DNA of 64,000 nt from Palsa-504 sp963744005 (GTDB lineage Bacteria; Actinomycetota; Actinomycetes; Streptosporangiales; Streptosporangiaceae): positions 1-64,000 of the forward strand of contig CAVURU010000004.1 in assembly GCA_963744005.1 (NCBI GenBank), read 5' to 3'. Both the position numbers and the translations under genes were made by a program. Position 1 is the first letter of the stretch. The number at the start of each line of letters is the position of its first letter. Shown one piece after another: positions 63,616-64,000 of this stretch. The notes under the pieces are model-generated. The model saw nothing but the letters and a program-made list of their open reading frames with translations, was not told where the DNA came from and searched no databases.

Positions 63616-64000
63616 ATGAAGCGCAGCAAGGCCTACCGCCAGGCCAGCGAGCAGATCGACCGCGAGCGGCTCTACAGCCCCGGCGAGGCGGTCACCATCG
63701 CCAAGGCGAACCAGGTCACCAAGTTCGATCCCACCGTGGAAGTGGCCCTGCGGCTCGGCGTCGACCCGCGCAAGCAGGACCAGATGGTCCGCGGCACGGT
63801 CAATCTGCCGAACGGCACGGGCAAGACGGCCCGCGTACTCGTCTTCGCCACCGGTGACCGGGCCGAGGAGGCCCGTGCGGCCGGGGCGGACTTCGTCGGC
63901 TCCGACGACTTGATCGAGCGCGTCCAGGGCGGCTTCCTGGACTTCGACGCGGTGGTGGCCACACCCGACCTGATGGGCAAGGTCGGCCGGCTCGGCCGGG
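63616..64000 (+). CDS. rplA: 50S ribosomal protein L1, cut by the window end
   Basis: The first 128 residues of L1 from ATG 63616 (MKRSKAYRQASEQIDRERLY). The sequence FDPTVEVALRLGVDPRKQDQ, MVRGTVNLPNGTGKTARVLV and GFLDFDAVVATPDLMGKVGR is typical. L1 forms the L1 stalk and in many bacteria represses its own operon by binding the mRNA leader; the 130-base rplK-rplA gap may hold such a site. The gene continues beyond the window. Confidence 0.97.
   Translation, partial: MKRSKAYRQASEQIDRERLYSPGEAVTIAKANQVTKFDPTVEVALRLGVDPRKQDQMVRGTVNLPNGTGKTARVLVFATGDRAEEARAAGADFVGSDDLIERVQGGFLDFDAVVATPDLMGKVGRLGR

Overview
The window is high-GC DNA from an actinomycete, probably a soil filamentous lineage near Streptosporangiales or Streptomycetales. 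This is inferred from gene content, not from a marker phylogeny. The best taxonomic anchor is the right half. It has tRNA-Met, rpmG, two MaoC dehydratases and murB, then tRNA-Trp, secE, nusG, rplK and rplA, the usual actinobacterial order. Between those blocks lie aspartate aminotransferase, adenosine deaminase and an ileS gene carrying an ultrashort-Stem-I T-box leader.

Layout. 0-2.8 kb: broken genes (IclR regulator, enoyl-CoA hydratase, an unknown protein), a near-perfect palindrome and a beta-propeller fragment. 2.8-8.5 kb: type III glutamine synthetase on the minus strand and a large LuxR-type ATPase regulator on the plus strand. 8.6-10.8 kb: two alpha/beta hydrolases flanking a cupin. 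10.9-11.5 kb: an AbrB-like antitoxin with a RelE-like toxin. 11.6-16.8 kb: SDR oxidoreductase, atypical amidohydrolase, CsbD stress protein, DEAD-box helicase, cold-shock protein and a small CarD/Tudor-like protein. 16.9-21.4 kb: GH65 disaccharide phosphorylase with its beta-phosphoglucomutase-like partner, then an SPFH membrane protein. 21.2-33.2 kb: acyl and xenobiotic catabolism (MpaB-like oxygenase, enoyl-CoA hydratase, nitronate monooxygenase, binding-protein-like gene, D-2-hydroxyacid dehydrogenase, IlvD/Edd dehydratase, MFS pump, paired family III CoA-transferases). 34-35.3 kb: a Cys-rich repeat protein with an RsbW-like ATPase. 35.4-40.1 kb: an esterase, CocE hydrolase, esterase operon. 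40.2-43.4 kb: an XRE regulator and SbcD-like nuclease operon divergent from a methionine aminopeptidase, then PAP2 and HicA-like genes. 43.4-45.7 kb: a broken CoxL-type molybdoenzyme subunit. 45.8-48 kb: tRNA-Met to murB. 48-55 kb: secreted beta-propeller, membrane sensor-like protein, methyltransferase, hydrolase and DD-carboxypeptidase, with gene remnants and repeats between them. 55-64 kb: ileS to rplA.

Two general points matter to the reader. First, at least ten otherwise well-conserved genes, including ileS, carry single-base frame shifts. Their spread fits sequencing or assembly indels better than biological decay, so most 'pseudogene' labels are provisional. Second, no phage, insertion sequence, CRISPR array or biosynthetic cluster was seen. 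The most unusual signals are non-coding: a pair of 40-base hairpins 49 kb apart that differ mainly by compensatory base-pair changes, and a 98-base imperfect palindrome upstream of ileS.
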